Assembly: GCA_018241995.1 (NCBI GenBank)
Contig: JAFECT010000003.1
Coordinates: 186,001 to 250,000, forward strand
Direction: 5' to 3'
DNA length: 64,000 nucleotides
DNA from: Pseudomonadota bacterium
GTDB lineage: Bacteria; Pseudomonadota; Alphaproteobacteria; Caulobacterales; Caulobacteraceae
Position 1 is the first letter of the stretch. Every line of letters starts with the position of its first letter. This document shows positions 44,924 through 52,470 of the stretch, in pieces. The notes below the pieces were generated by a model that did not search any database, was not told where the DNA came from, and saw only the letters and a list, made by a program, of their open reading frames with translations. The position numbers were made by a program, and so were the translations under genes.

Positions 44924-47008
44924 TCAGCCGAAGGTCTTGCGGACGCGGAATTTGATTTCGATGCCGAAGTTGCGCTCGACGTTGTCGATCTGGCTGGGCA
45001 GCGCTCCAGGCGTCCGGAGGCCCGAGTACTCGTCACGGTTCAGGACGAATCCGCGCCGGCCCGCGTTGTCGATCTCGACGCGATAGCTGAGGTCGCGTCG
45101 GGCCTTGTACTCGGCCCAGATCACGTCGAACGTGCCGAGCTTGTTCGTGTCGATCTCATTGAACCGGTAGTAGTGCTCGGTCCACCCGCGGAACGTGTCG
45201 ATCCCCCAGTTCAGTTTCCAGGCCGGCAGGTCCTGGGTGAAGTGCAGCTCGCCGTCGAGCTGATGCTGGCCTGAGATCTCGCGGATCTGGCCTGTGGTGG
45301 GATCGGTCACCCGGCTGAAGCGCCAGGTGCCCAGGCCGGTCAGCATGCCGCCCGGGATGTGGAAACGGTCCAGCGGCAGGCTGAAGCTGGCGATGAAATC
45401 GTTCTCGGTCCCGCCGCCGATATTGGCGGGTGAGTCAAAGGTGCTGCCGCCCGAGGTGATCGGGGCGCGGTCGATCACGTCCTTCAGGATCAGGTGGCGG
45501 GCGGTCAGCACGATGGCGCCCTTGCCCCAGAAGTGATGCTCGTAGGCGGCCTCGAAGGCCCAGTCCTGGCTCGGGTTCAGGTTCGGATTGCCGGTGAACA
45601 CGCCCGAGCCGTTCAGGCTGGAGGAGGCCACGAAGCTGTTGAAGTCGAGCTGGCCGACCTCGCGCTCGATGCGCAGGCGCACCTGGTCGTCGCTGCTCGG
45701 AGCCCAGGTGAACAGCACGCGCGGCTTGGGAAAGATCAGGGTCTTGGTCAGCACCACGTCGCCCGTGGACTCGATGGTGGAGTCCTCGACCCGCACCCCG
45801 GCCTCGACGGTGAACTTGGGTGTCGGGCGCCAGGTGGCGGTGGTGAAGACCTCGCCGCGCTTCTCATCGACGTGGACGTTGGCCGCCGGCAGCGGCACGT
45901 TCGCGCCGTTCTGCAGGAACACGGTGTGGGTGTTGACCCAGTTGTAGGCGAACTCGCCGCCGCCCTCGATGGACAGGGTGTCGGACTGGGTGCGGTGCAG
46001 GACCGCGCGCGCGATGCTCTCGCCGCCGGTGGTGCGCAGACCGAAGAAGTCGGCCTCGGACACCGTGTCGAAGATCGACGAGAAGCCCATGTGACTGAGC
46101 TGCTGCAGGCCAAGCAGCTCCAGCGAGGTCTTGTCGTTCAGCGGCCGGTCCCAATGGAGCCCGAGTTCGCCGTTGGTCTTGTCCTGGTCGTCCTTCTCAT
46201 ACTGCCGCCCGGCGTGGACGAAGTTGTCGGTGAAAGTTCCGACGTAGGTCTGGTCCTGCAGCTGGAAGTTGGCGCGGAACTTCCCGCCGGCCACCGGCGC
46301 CTGCCAGGCCCCGGTGAGGGCGTTGGTCAGGCCGCCGGCGCGAGCCTGTTGGTAGGAGCTGTCGGTGATCGCGCCCGCGCCATTGCGCAGCACGTGCGGC
46401 CCGGGCCCGGTGCCGTCGTCGACATAGGTGCCGCCCAGGAGACCCAGCTCGGTGCGCGTGTCGCCGTTCACCCAGGTGCCTTCGGCCCGGTACTGGATGA
46501 TCACGCGGCCGTCCTCGATCCAGATCGGCGCCACCGCCGCCACGCCGGAGAAGCCCGAGGTCTTCTTCAGCACGACGTTGGCGATCACCGCCTTGCCCTG
46601 CATGTCGATGCCGGGCGCGCCGCCGCGGATCACGTCGATGTGGTCCACCAGGGTCGCGGGGATGCGGGTCAGGATGGAGTTGAGGTCATCGCTCTTGGCG
46701 GTCGGGCGCTGGCCGTTGATCAGCACATTGCCGGCCGCGCCGGCGAACCCGCGGACGTTGCCGCCGGTGTCGAGCGTGAAGCCCGGCAGGCGCGAGACCA
46801 TGTCGGCGGCCGTGTTGGGCCGCTGGTCGGCGAAGAAGGACGCCGGATAGCTCGATACGTCCCGGTCGCCTGGGGTCTGATGCGCCGGCGAGGCCGAACG
46901 GGACGGCTGGGGCTGAGGCGCCGCCTCCTGGGCGGAAGCCGCGCCGGCGTCGAGGCCCCCGATCATGGCGGTCAGGGCGGCAGACAGGTTCAGGCCGGCG
47001 CGGCGCAT
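44924..47008 (-). CDS. TonB-dependent outer membrane receptor, tandem copy 2
   Basis: A 694-residue receptor with signal peptide (residues 1-26, ending DAGAASA), plug (DMVSRLPGFTLDTGGNVRGFAGAAGNVLINGQRPTAKSDDLNSILTRIP, IDVIRGGAPGIDMQGKAVIANVVLKK) and barrel ending RVRKTFG. It is closer to copy 3 than to copy 1 in several plug and barrel segments. Between signal and plug is a Pro/Gln/Ser-rich stretch. ATG 47008 with GGGGGACC upstream. Ligand unknown. Confidence 0.93.
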   Translation of the reverse strand: MRRAGLNLSAALTAMIGGLDAGAASAQEAAPQPQPSRSASPAHQTPGDRDVSSYPASFFADQRPNTAADMVSRLPGFTLDTGGNVRGFAGAAGNVLINGQRPTAKSDDLNSILTRIPATLVDHIDVIRGGAPGIDMQGKAVIANVVLKKTSGFSGVAAVAPIWIEDGRVIIQYRAEGTWVNGDTRTELGLLGGTYVDDGTGPGPHVLRNGAGAITDSSYQQARAGGLTNALTGAWQAPVAGGKFRANFQLQDQTYVGTFTDNFVHAGRQYEKDDQDKTNGELGLHWDRPLNDKTSLELLGLQQLSHMGFSSIFDTVSEADFFGLRTTGGESIARAVLHRTQSDTLSIEGGGEFAYNWVNTHTVFLQNGANVPLPAANVHVDEKRGEVFTTATWRPTPKFTVEAGVRVEDSTIESTGDVVLTKTLIFPKPRVLFTWAPSSDDQVRLRIEREVGQLDFNSFVASSSLNGSGVFTGNPNLNPSQDWAFEAAYEHHFWGKGAIVLTARHLILKDVIDRAPITSGGSTFDSPANIGGGTENDFIASFSLPLDRFHIPGGMLTGLGTWRFSRVTDPTTGQIREISGQHQLDGELHFTQDLPAWKLNWGIDTFRGWTEHYYRFNEIDTNKLGTFDVIWAEYKARRDLSYRVEIDNAGRRGFVLNRDEYSGLRTPGALPSQIDNVERNFGIEIKFRVRKTFG

Positions 47009-47060
47009 GCAAAGGTCCCCCAAGTTGCGACGACCCTGGCGAACGAGGCTGGCGCGCTCC

Positions 47061-47097
47061 AATTAAATTGCGGACAGGTGGGTTAAATATCTGCAAT
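47061..47097 (-). promoter_or_regulatory. Conserved upstream block of TonB receptor 2
   Basis: AATTAAAT and GGTGGGTTAAATATCTGCAA with the same 16-nt start-to-start spacing as upstream of receptor 1, 53-89 nt before the ATG. Conservation over 37 nt between otherwise diverged intergenic regions supports a functional promoter/operator. Confidence 0.55.
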
Positions 47098-47107
47098 GAA
47101 TCAAATA

Positions 47108-47123
47108 ATTACAGCATTGTAAT
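47108..47123. promoter_or_regulatory. ATTACA-N4-TGTAAT dyad upstream of TonB receptor 2
   Basis: Perfect 6-nt arms around GCAT. The half-site TTACA/TGTAA is the classical BlaI/MecI half-site, though the canonical spacing is 2 nt. It lies 100 nt upstream of receptor 2 and just 14 nt after the end of receptor 3. Confidence 0.4.
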
Positions 47124-47137
47124 ATTCCGCCTGCGTC

Positions 47138-49222
47138 CTAGAAGGTCTTGCGCACACGGAAGCGGATCTGCGCGCCGAAATTGCGTTCCTGCTGGTCGAT
47201 CAGGCTGGGGGTCGCAGTCGGCGTGCGCAGACCCGGATAGACCTGGCGCGTGAAGTCGACGGGCCTCCGGCCCAGATTGTTGAACTCCCAGCGCACCGAC
47301 AGGTCGCGGCGCGGCTTGTACTCCACGAAGCCGCCGATCCAGTTGCCGGGGTCCCAGGTGTCGACCTCGCCAAAGCGATAGTAGTGCTCGGTGGCGCCGC
47401 GGAAGGCGTCGACACCCCAGCTGGTCTTCAGCTCCGGCAGATCCTGCACGAAGTGCAGTTCGGCGTCGGCCTGATGCTGGCCCGAGATTTCGCGAACAAC
47501 ACCGGTGGTCGGGTCGGTGACGCGGCTGAAGCGCCAGGTCGCGACGCCGGTGAGCGTGGCGCGGGGTACGCCCAGCCGGTCGAGCGGCAGGCTGAGATTG
47601 GCGGCAAGGTCGTTCTCGGTCCCTCCGCCGATGTTGCCGGGCGCATCGAACACGCCTGAGGAGCTCACGATCGGCACGCGGTCGATCACGTCCTTCAGGA
47701 TCATGTGCCGCGCGGTCAGGGTGATCGAGCCCTTGTCCCAGAAGCGCCGCTCATAGGCCGCCTCGAGGGCCCAGTCCTGGTTCGGCGACAGGTTCGGGTT
47801 GCCGGCGTGGATACCGGCGCCGTTCAGGCTGGAGGAGGCGGCGAAGCTGCCGAAGTCGAGCTGTCCGACCTCGCGCTCCACGCGGAGGCGCAACTGATCC
47901 ACCGGGTCCGGCGACCAGGTCACGAGCACCCGCGGCTTGGCGAACATCAGGCTCTTGCTCAGCACCACGTCACCGGTCGAGCCGATGACGGAGTCCTCGA
48001 CCCGCACGCCCGCCTCGACCATCAGCTGGGCGGAGGGGCGCCAGGTGGCGGTGGTGAAGACCTCGCCGCGCTTCTCGTCCACACGCACGTTCCCCGCCGG
48101 AATGGCGGTGGCCGCGCCGTTGACGGTGAACAGGGTGTGGGTGTTGACCCAGTTGTAGGCGAACTCGCCGCCGCCCTCGAGCGTCAGCTTATCGAAGCCG
48201 CTGCAGTGGAGCACGAGCCGCCCAATGCTCTCGCCGCCGGTGGTGCGCAGGCCGAAGAAGTCGGTCTCGGCCGGGGTGCGGAACAGCGACGCGAAGCCGG
48301 TGTGGTTCAGGTGCTGCAGGCCAATCAGCTCAACGGTGGTCGCGCCTAAGGTCCGGTCCCAGTGCAAGCCGAGCTCGCCGTTGACCTTGTCCTGGGTGTC
48401 CTTCTCGTACTGCTTGCCCGCGTGGACGAAGTCGTCGGCGAAGGTCGAGATAACCGCCTGGTCCTGGGCCATGGCGTTGACGCGCAGTCGCCCGCCGGCC
48501 ACGGGTCCTTCCCAGGCCGCGGTGCCGGTCTGCTGCCAGGTGCCCGAGCGGTTCTGCATCTGCGATCGGTCGGTGATCGCGCCCGAGCCGTCGCGGATCA
48601 GGTGCGGGCCGGAGCCCGCCGTGTCGTCGGCGAAGTGGGTGCCGTTCAGCCCCGCCTCCAGCCGCGTGTCGCCAGCGCGCCAGGTGCCCTCCAGCCGATA
48701 GTCCGGCATGATCCGGCCGTCCTCGGAGAAGGTCGAGGCGACGGCAACCACGCCGGTGAAGCCGGAGCCGCTCTTCAGCACGACATTGGCGATCACCGCC
48801 TTGCCCTGCATGTCGATGCCGGGCGCGCCGCCGCGGATCACGTCGATGCGCTCCACCTGATCGGCGGGCAGGCGCGAGAGGATCGAGCCCACGTCGTCGG
48901 TCTTGCTGGTGGGCCTGCGCCCGTTGATCACCACGTTCGCGGCGGCGCCGGCGAAGCCGCGCACATTGGCCCCGTCATCGAAGCTGAAGCCCGGCAGCCG
49001 GTAGACCATGTCCATGGCCGTGCTGGGCCGCTGGGCGGCGAAGAAGGCGGCGGGGTAGGGCGTAACGCTCGCGCCTTGGGCGCTTTGCGGCGCGGGTGTG
49101 GAAGCATCCTGCGCCAGGGCGGGCGTCGCGGCCATCGCCGCGGCCGCAACGCCGACGATCAGCAAGCTACGGGTCGCCGTGCGCGAAGGCGCGCCAAGGC
49201 GAGCATGGGTGGTCTGGTCCAT
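47138..49222 (-). CDS. TonB-dependent outer membrane receptor, tandem copy 3
   Basis: A 694-residue receptor: signal peptide (SLLIVGVAAAAMAATPALA, cleavage near 37), plug (DMVYRLPGFSFDDGANVRGFAGAAANVVINGRRPTSKTDDVGSILSRLP, IDVIRGGAPGIDMQGKAVIANVVLKS), barrel ending RVRKTF. First receptor downstream of the M56-BlaI pair. A dyad matching the BlaI operator lies 35-51 nt before the ATG, so this copy is the strongest candidate for BlaI control. Ligand unknown. Confidence 0.93.
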   Translation of the reverse strand: MDQTTHARLGAPSRTATRSLLIVGVAAAAMAATPALAQDASTPAPQSAQGASVTPYPAAFFAAQRPSTAMDMVYRLPGFSFDDGANVRGFAGAAANVVINGRRPTSKTDDVGSILSRLPADQVERIDVIRGGAPGIDMQGKAVIANVVLKSGSGFTGVVAVASTFSEDGRIMPDYRLEGTWRAGDTRLEAGLNGTHFADDTAGSGPHLIRDGSGAITDRSQMQNRSGTWQQTGTAAWEGPVAGGRLRVNAMAQDQAVISTFADDFVHAGKQYEKDTQDKVNGELGLHWDRTLGATTVELIGLQHLNHTGFASLFRTPAETDFFGLRTTGGESIGRLVLHCSGFDKLTLEGGGEFAYNWVNTHTLFTVNGAATAIPAGNVRVDEKRGEVFTTATWRPSAQLMVEAGVRVEDSVIGSTGDVVLSKSLMFAKPRVLVTWSPDPVDQLRLRVEREVGQLDFGSFAASSSLNGAGIHAGNPNLSPNQDWALEAAYERRFWDKGSITLTARHMILKDVIDRVPIVSSSGVFDAPGNIGGGTENDLAANLSLPLDRLGVPRATLTGVATWRFSRVTDPTTGVVREISGQHQADAELHFVQDLPELKTSWGVDAFRGATEHYYRFGEVDTWDPGNWIGGFVEYKPRRDLSVRWEFNNLGRRPVDFTRQVYPGLRTPTATPSLIDQQERNFGAQIRFRVRKTF

Positions 49223-49256
49223 AAGGCAGCACGCTCCAAGCCCCCCGGCCAGGAAG

Positions 49257-49273
49257 TGCTAACTTACTTAGCA
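49257..49273. promoter_or_regulatory. Candidate BlaI operator upstream of TonB receptor 3 (TGCTAA-N5-TTAGCA)
   Basis: Perfect 6-5-6 inverted repeat, 35 nt before the receptor ATG. The half-sites and spacing match the dyad before blaI at 50707 except for one base. Confidence 0.7.
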
Positions 49274-49312
49274 GATGATGCGTGCTTGAAAAGAGCCTTC
49301 TTTGCTTTGGCG

Positions 49313-50263
49313 CTATCCGACGGCGCAGACCACGTAGACGAGGGTGATCTGGGCGGCGGGCCAGACGGCGAGCGCGGCGTTGGCGGCGACGCCTCCGGCC
49401 ACCCCCATCCAGGAGGCTTTGGTCGGCTCGACCGGTTCGCCGGTCTCCAGGATCGCCTGCATGCGCCAGCGCAGGGTGTCGTGCTTGGCCATGGGCAGGG
49501 CGGCGCGGAAGCCGTCGCGCGGCGCGCTCTGGCGGGCCAGGGCGACCAGGGCGGACGCCAGGTTCAGCGGCCCGGCGTGGCGTGCGGCCGCCTTGTCGGC
49601 GGTGGCCTCGCGCGCGGCCTGGAAGGCGTCCAGCGCGGTGGGTCGGCCGTAGGGGGCGAGGTCGCGCAGGATGGCGAGGACGAACAGCATGAGGGTGTCG
49701 CGGCCGTGCACGTGGGCGCGCTCGTGATGCAGGGCGGCGTCCAGCTCCTGGTCGGTCAGGCCGTCGAGTGCGCCGCGCGACAGGAAGACGGTGGGGCGAA
49801 GCACGCCCGCCACGAAGCATTCCTTGCCGTCGGTGTTCAGCTCCAGGGCGGTCAGGCCGAGCCGGCTGGCGGCCTCAGCCAGACGCGGCCGAGGAGCCTT
49901 GCCCGCGCGGAACAACAGGGCGACCTCACGCTGGCGCAGCAGGGCGCGGATGATCGCGTAGCCGATGACGGCCAGCGCCACGAGCGGGGTCAGCTCCAGC
50001 AGCACCACGCCGCGCCAGGTGGTGATGTGGCCATCGGTCAGGAACAGCGGGACCATGGCGCCCAGGGTGGCCACGCCGGGGAGGGCGGCCAGCATGGCGG
50101 CGGGACGCCAGGCGTCGGGCGTCTTGGGCAGGAGGCGCGCGGCGCGCTCGCTGATGATCGCGGCCAGGGCCGGCATCACCAGCATCGGCCACAGATTGCG
50201 GAAGGCGCCGCCGAACAGCGGGTCGGCGACCACATGCCAGAACGGCTCGGTCATGTCGTTCAT
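49313..50263 (-). CDS. M56 family membrane metalloprotease (BlaR1-like)
   Basis: A 316-residue membrane protein with helices at about 20-40 (FRNLWPMLVMPALAAII), 55-75, 84-108 and near the C-terminus. The zinc motif HHERAHVHGRD (HExxH) sits in a cytoplasmic or juxtamembrane loop near residue 178, preceded by VFLSRGALDGLTDQELDAALHHE, the M56 pattern. In BlaR1/MecR1 this protease inactivates the partner repressor on signal. Here it lacks a penicillin-binding sensor domain and any TonB-like tail, so the stimulus must differ. Its ATG overlaps the blaI stop. Confidence 0.88.
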   Translation of the reverse strand: MNDMTEPFWHVVADPLFGGAFRNLWPMLVMPALAAIISERAARLLPKTPDAWRPAAMLAALPGVATLGAMVPLFLTDGHITTWRGVVLLELTPLVALAVIGYAIIRALLRQREVALLFRAGKAPRPRLAEAASRLGLTALELNTDGKECFVAGVLRPTVFLSRGALDGLTDQELDAALHHERAHVHGRDTLMLFVLAILRDLAPYGRPTALDAFQAAREATADKAAARHAGPLNLASALVALARQSAPRDGFRAALPMAKHDTLRWRMQAILETGEPVEPTKASWMGVAGGVAANAALAVWPAAQITLVYVVCAVG

Positions 50264-50685
50264 CAGCCTTCGAGCTCCGACTTGCGGGCGGCGATCACCC
50301 GCTCGAATTCGGCGATGGTTTCTTCATCGACGGCCAGCTCGTTCACAAGCTGCGCGATCACCGGCGACCCAAAATTGCGTTTCAACGACGAAACCACGGT
50401 GGAAACCACCTGCGCCTCGAACTCCTCGCGCGAGCGGGTGGCGGCGAAGAAGGTGACCTTGCCCTGGCGCGTCTTCTCCAGCCGGCCCTTGTCGGCGAGG
50501 TTGTTCAGCACCGCCTTGACCGCGGAGTAGGACAACTGGCGCCCGCCCTCGGTGACCGCGCGGTGGACGTCGGGCACCGACATGGCCTCATCGGCGGCCC
50601 AGACCACTTCCATGATCTCGCCTTCCAGCGGACCCAGCACGGCCGCGGCGCCCGAGCGCCCAGGGCGGAAAACGTCAGCAGGCAT
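50263..50685 (-). CDS. BlaI/MecI/CopY family transcriptional repressor
   Basis: A 140-residue winged-helix repressor: LGPLEGEIMEVVWAADEAMSVPDVHRAVTEGGRQLSYSAVKAVLNNLADKGRLEKTRQGKVTFFAATRSREEFEA, the standard BlaI layout with the (Y/F)xAVxxxLxxLxxKGxL core. Proteolysis by the partner M56 enzyme releases DNA. ATG 50685 follows GGAG. The operator at 50707 covers the presumed promoter. No beta-lactamase gene is present, so the target set is probably the receptors downstream. Confidence 0.92.
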   Translation of the reverse strand: MPADVFRPGRSGAAAVLGPLEGEIMEVVWAADEAMSVPDVHRAVTEGGRQLSYSAVKAVLNNLADKGRLEKTRQGKVTFFAATRSREEFEAQVVSTVVSSLKRNFGSPVIAQLVNELAVDEETIAEFERVIAARKSELEG

Positions 50686-50706
50686 CCGGAACTCCGCAGA
50701 AATAGC

Positions 50707-50723
50707 TGCTAAATATCTTAGCG
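50707..50723. promoter_or_regulatory. Candidate BlaI autoregulatory operator (TGCTAA-N5-TTAGCG)
   Basis: 6-5-6 dyad with one mismatch, starting 22 nt upstream of the blaI ATG. It shares TGCTAA-N5-TTAGC with the site upstream of TonB receptor 3 at 49257. Confidence 0.7.
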
Positions 50724-50853
50724 GATTTGTCCTGAATGGAAAGGGCGCGGGGTGACGGTGCTTGCAGGGAGCCCGTCGCGACGGCGTCGCGGACCTGTCC
50801 TGGCTCAAGTGGGTGGGCCGCCCGCTGGCCATACCCGATCAGGGTTTGAACGG

Positions 50854-51207
50854 TCAGGCCTGGGGTTGGGTCAGCCGACGCTCGAAGATGCAGATGACGA
50901 AGTCGTTGTAGGCGGGAGGGGTCTGATCGAGGTTGCTCCGCGTCTGGCCCAGGAACTTTCGCACCTCATCCTTCGACATGTTCGCCACCTGCTGCATGAC
51001 GTCATCGACATCGTGGGTCGCAGCGGCTCTGTCCATGTGGCCGCCCACAGGGCTCATGTTGTGGACGATGGCGGCTTGAACCTGGGCGGGACAGGCTTGT
51101 TTCAAATCCGCGGCGGCGGGCGACAGCGACGGCGCGGAGGCGGGCGCCTGCGCCGCCGCCTGGCCGGCGATGAGCGCCGCGACCGCGGCGATGACGATGC
51201 GTTGCAT
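50854..51207 (-). CDS. Exported hypothetical protein
   Basis: A 117-residue protein with a signal peptide (IVIAAVAALIAGQAAAQA, cleavage near 20). The mature part has two Cys (KQACPAQ and FVICIFERR) and a helical middle (DDVMQQVANMSKDEVRKFLGQTRSNL). No family recognised. It lies downstream of the alternative oxidase gene on the same strand but beyond a strong hairpin, so it probably has its own promoter. Confidence 0.65.
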   Translation of the reverse strand: MQRIVIAAVAALIAGQAAAQAPASAPSLSPAAADLKQACPAQVQAAIVHNMSPVGGHMDRAAATHDVDDVMQQVANMSKDEVRKFLGQTRSNLDQTPPAYNDFVICIFERRLTQPQA

Positions 51208-51290
51208 GAAGGTCTCCCCACAGACGGTCGAGCCTACAGGTCGCCGCCGCGATGCGCCAACTCCCCCTCGCGTGGGCGAGGGGAGGCGCG

Positions 51291-51325
51291 GGCGGAGCGG
51301 CTTTTGGGGGGAGCGGTGCTCCGCC
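51291..51325 (-). terminator. Hairpin after the alternative oxidase gene
   Basis: GGCGGAGC (51291-51298) and GCTCCGCC (51318-51325) form a perfect 8-bp stem 24 nt past the oxidase stop, read on the minus strand. Next to it is a second palindrome, CTCCCCCTCG/CGAGGGGAG at 51261-51285. A run of four A residues lies in the first hairpin's loop on this strand. Confidence 0.5.
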
Positions 51326-51348
51326 CTGGGGGCTGGCGGCTGTCGAGG

Positions 51349-52050
51349 TCAGGCCGCCGCCTTCCAGGTCGGCTCCAGGGCGGTGTGCGGCGGGCACTGG
51401 GCGGGGGTCACTACCGGCAAGCCGTTCAGCTCGTTGGCGTAGCCGTGGTTGACGTCGCGGTGGTGGGCCTCGTCGGCGCGGACCACCTCGACCACGTCAC
51501 GCAGGGTGGCCGTGTCGGGCAGGTTCCAATAGCGCTTGGCGATCTCGGGCGCCGCCACATTGGCCGAGCGGCCTTCGTCGATCTCGGCGAGGTAGTGAGT
51601 GTAGCTGATCACCGCCTCCTCCTCGAAATAGCCGACGACCCGGTGCGCGGTCTTGGGGCTGAGGACGTAGAGGCCGAAGAAGAACATGTAGAAGGCCCAT
51701 TGGGCCGCCACGACCACGAACCGCTCGAACAGGGTCGGCTTGGCCACCTCGATGAAGGTCATCAGGTGCATGCGCTCGTTCTCGGCCTCGTCCATCAGGG
51801 TCTTGATCCAGCCGCGGTCGTCGCACATCCGGCGCAGGCACTTCAGGTGGTTTAGCGTTGCGCCGACCATGCCGGGCACCGCCGCGACGGTCTCCAGAAC
51901 CACCGCGCGGTGGCCGTAGCGCTTGGCGAAGAAGGTGTCGGCGCAGAAGCGGAGCACCTTCACGAAGCCGTAAGCGACGCGGTCCGACATGCCCTTGGGC
52001 TGATGATGAACGGTGAGGTCTATGGCGGGGGCGACGAATTCGGCGGTCAT
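51349..52050 (-). CDS. Alternative oxidase (cyanide-insensitive ubiquinol oxidase)
   Basis: Di-iron ubiquinol oxidase that reduces oxygen to water without pumping protons. The 233-residue protein shows all AOX ligand motifs: LETVAAVPG (Glu53), NERMH (Glu92, His95), [13 protein letters not shown] (Glu near 144) and RADEAHH (Glu194, His197). It lacks the mitochondrial N-terminal regulatory Cys. The amphipathic helix around 110-130 ([19 protein letters not shown]) should bury in the cytoplasmic membrane leaflet. AOX occurs in only some bacteria. Likely role: respiration when the cytochrome oxidase is inhibited by nitric oxide, cyanide or sulfide. ATG 52050. Confidence 0.95.
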   Translation of the reverse strand: MTAEFVAPAIDLTVHHQPKGMSDRVAYGFVKVLRFCADTFFAKRYGHRAVVLETVAAVPGMVGATLNHLKCLRRMCDDRGWIKTLMDEAENERMHLMTFIEVAKPTLFERFVVVAAQWAFYMFFFGLYVLSPKTAHRVVGYFEEEAVISYTHYLAEIDEGRSANVAAPEIAKRYWNLPDTATLRDVVEVVRADEAHHRDVNHGYANELNGLPVVTPAQCPPHTALEPTWKAAA

Positions 52051-52215
52051 GGATTGTTCCTGAGGGGGCTGCCCCAGCTTTCCGGGGCGCCTGACCTCAT
52101 GCCTAGGGGCCGGGACCCCGCGCGGCCACTCAGGGTCAATGCGTACGGGATTGCCCTTAGGTGGCGCGCCTTAGGTGTTGCGCCGGAATGGCGAGCAGGC
52201 TGCAAACGGGGTCCT

Positions 52216-52428
52216 ATGGCGACGCTACGAAAGAAGTCCGCCATGCCCCTCGACGACCTGCTGATAGGCGTCCTGATCACCGCGCTCATAGCCTTTGGTG
52301 TCGGCGTGGCGTTCGTCACCCTGCGTTCCGGAGCGGCCGCTCGCGAGCGGCGACAGGAGGAAGCGCCCGTCGCCACAGTCGCCGTGCGGCCGGCCGAGAC
52401 GGAGCGGGGGTCCTTTCGTCCGAATTGA
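52216..52428 (+). CDS. Small single-pass membrane protein
   Basis: A 70-residue protein with one helix (LLIGVLITALIAFGVGVAFVTL) and a charged cytoplasmic or periplasmic tail (SGAAARERRQEEAPVATVAVRPAETERGSF). An inner ATG at 52243 would shorten it by nine residues. No family recognised. It lies between alternative oxidase (divergent) and the Memo-AMMECR1 gene. Coding status is supported by codon usage and the hydrophobic segment only. Confidence 0.5.
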   Translation: MATLRKKSAMPLDDLLIGVLITALIAFGVGVAFVTLRSGAAARERRQEEAPVATVAVRPAETERGSFRPN

Positions 52429-52470
52429 ACGACGCTTCTGGGCGGGCGGGCCTGGTGCTAGCCTGCCGTC

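Noticed and set aside
48362..50530. 722-codon plus-strand frame across receptor 3, M56 and blaI
   Set aside because: It covers three well-supported genes and an intergenic operator on the other strand, and shows no domain.
49313..50685. Beta-lactam resistance locus suggested by the BlaI/BlaR1-like pair
   Set aside because: No beta-lactamase or PBP2a gene is nearby and the M56 protein has no penicillin-binding sensor. The operators point to the receptor gene instead.
52155..52177. Direct repeat CCTTAGGTG twice, 14 bp apart, upstream of the alternative oxidase and small membrane protein genes
   Set aside because: Too short and not symmetric. It may be chance, and no known regulator fits.
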